Positions 63,906-64,000 of a DNA stretch of 64,000 bases are shown here, in pieces; position 1 is the stretch's first letter, and each line of letters opens with the position of its first letter. The notes under the pieces were generated by a model that had not been told where the DNA came from, did not search any database, and was given only the letters and a program-made list of their open reading frames with translations. The translations under genes and the position numbers were made by a program. Location: the NCBI GenBank assembly GCA_014529385.2, contig JABFUD020000267.1, positions 1-64,000 on the forward strand, given 5' to 3'. Origin of the DNA: Adiantum capillus-veneris (lineage: Eukaryota; Streptophyta; Polypodiopsida; Polypodiales; Pteridaceae).

Positions 63906-64000
63906 GCATCCAAGCCTATGAGATGGGAGATGTCCTACTTGTCGATGGTGCTTTCAAGGGGCAAGAAGCCTCAGTCATTCCCTTAATTGGGAAATTGAGG
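63835..64000 (+). pseudogene. Element 8 protease start (partial)
   Basis: In the frame after a shift near 63,840 the sequence reads FFDPGSTHNFISTELATKLG (Asp codon at 63,853). This is the usual DSGSTHNFIS active site of plant retrotransposon proteases with Pro in place of Ser. It runs off the window. Confidence 0.75.

Larger units (their letters stand above)
61851..64000 (+). mobile_element. Element 8: 5' part of a plus-strand LTR retrotransposon, cut by the window end
   Basis: A diverged tRNA-Met PBS is followed by a leader, a gag frame, a zinc knuckle and the start of a protease. The element continues beyond 64,000, so RT and integrase cannot be checked. Confidence 0.7.

Overview
The window looks like repeat-dominated nuclear DNA of a land plant. 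The evidence is primer-binding sites (PBS) for plant initiator tRNA-Met, a Tnt1-like Ty1/copia element, large Ty3/gypsy elements, a caulimovirus-like endogenous pararetrovirus (EPRV) and a Mutator-like transposase gene with a SWIM finger. I cannot name the species. The transposase type and the very abundant (CT/GA)n tracts would fit a non-seed plant, but that is a weak guess. I recognise no ordinary host gene, rRNA, tRNA or CRISPR array.

Layout. (1) 1 to ~15.3 kb: a giant, decayed Ty3/gypsy element on the minus strand (element 1). Reading from its 5' end it has an LTR, a PBS, a leader with palindromes, gag, protease, RT, RNase H, two tandem H2C2 zinc modules, integrase, a second retropepsin-like domain, a Trp/Lys repeat tail, a second palindrome array and an unknown ORF. 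Its 3' LTR must lie left of the window. (2) 15.3-19 kb: microsatellites, a 96-bp hairpin and a ~376-bp tandem repeat. (3) 19.3-35.2 kb: a three-layer nest. A plus-strand Mutator-like pseudogene (19.3-22.5 kb and 34.8-35.2 kb) is split by a non-autonomous LTR element with ~2.3-kb LTRs (element 3). A copia element (27,322-32,873) has inserted into the right LTR of element 3. (4) 35.6-42.3 kb: a second, truncated and gag-deleted copy of the element-1 family (element 2). (5) 42.9-48.8 kb: the EPRV, starting exactly at a (TA)n tract and ending in a repeat of its promoter region. (6) 48.8-50.1 kb: the 5' end of another minus-strand LTR element. (7) 50-54 kb: microsatellite-rich DNA without genes. 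(8) 54.1-57.2 kb: a compact, young LTR element (element 7) with 873-bp LTRs and one intact acidic ORF of 397 aa. (9) 57-61.8 kb: non-coding DNA with an endonuclease fragment of a non-LTR-type element. (10) 61.85 kb to the end: the start of a plus-strand LTR element (gag, zinc knuckle, protease) that runs off the window.

The most unusual signals are in the element-1 family. The first is a perfect 24-bp palindrome, repeated 12 times at about 283-bp steps and far better conserved than the DNA between copies. The second is a pol polyprotein with a duplicated H2C2 module and a second aspartic-protease domain fused behind integrase. The third is the intact acidic ORF of element 7, which resembles neither gag nor pol.
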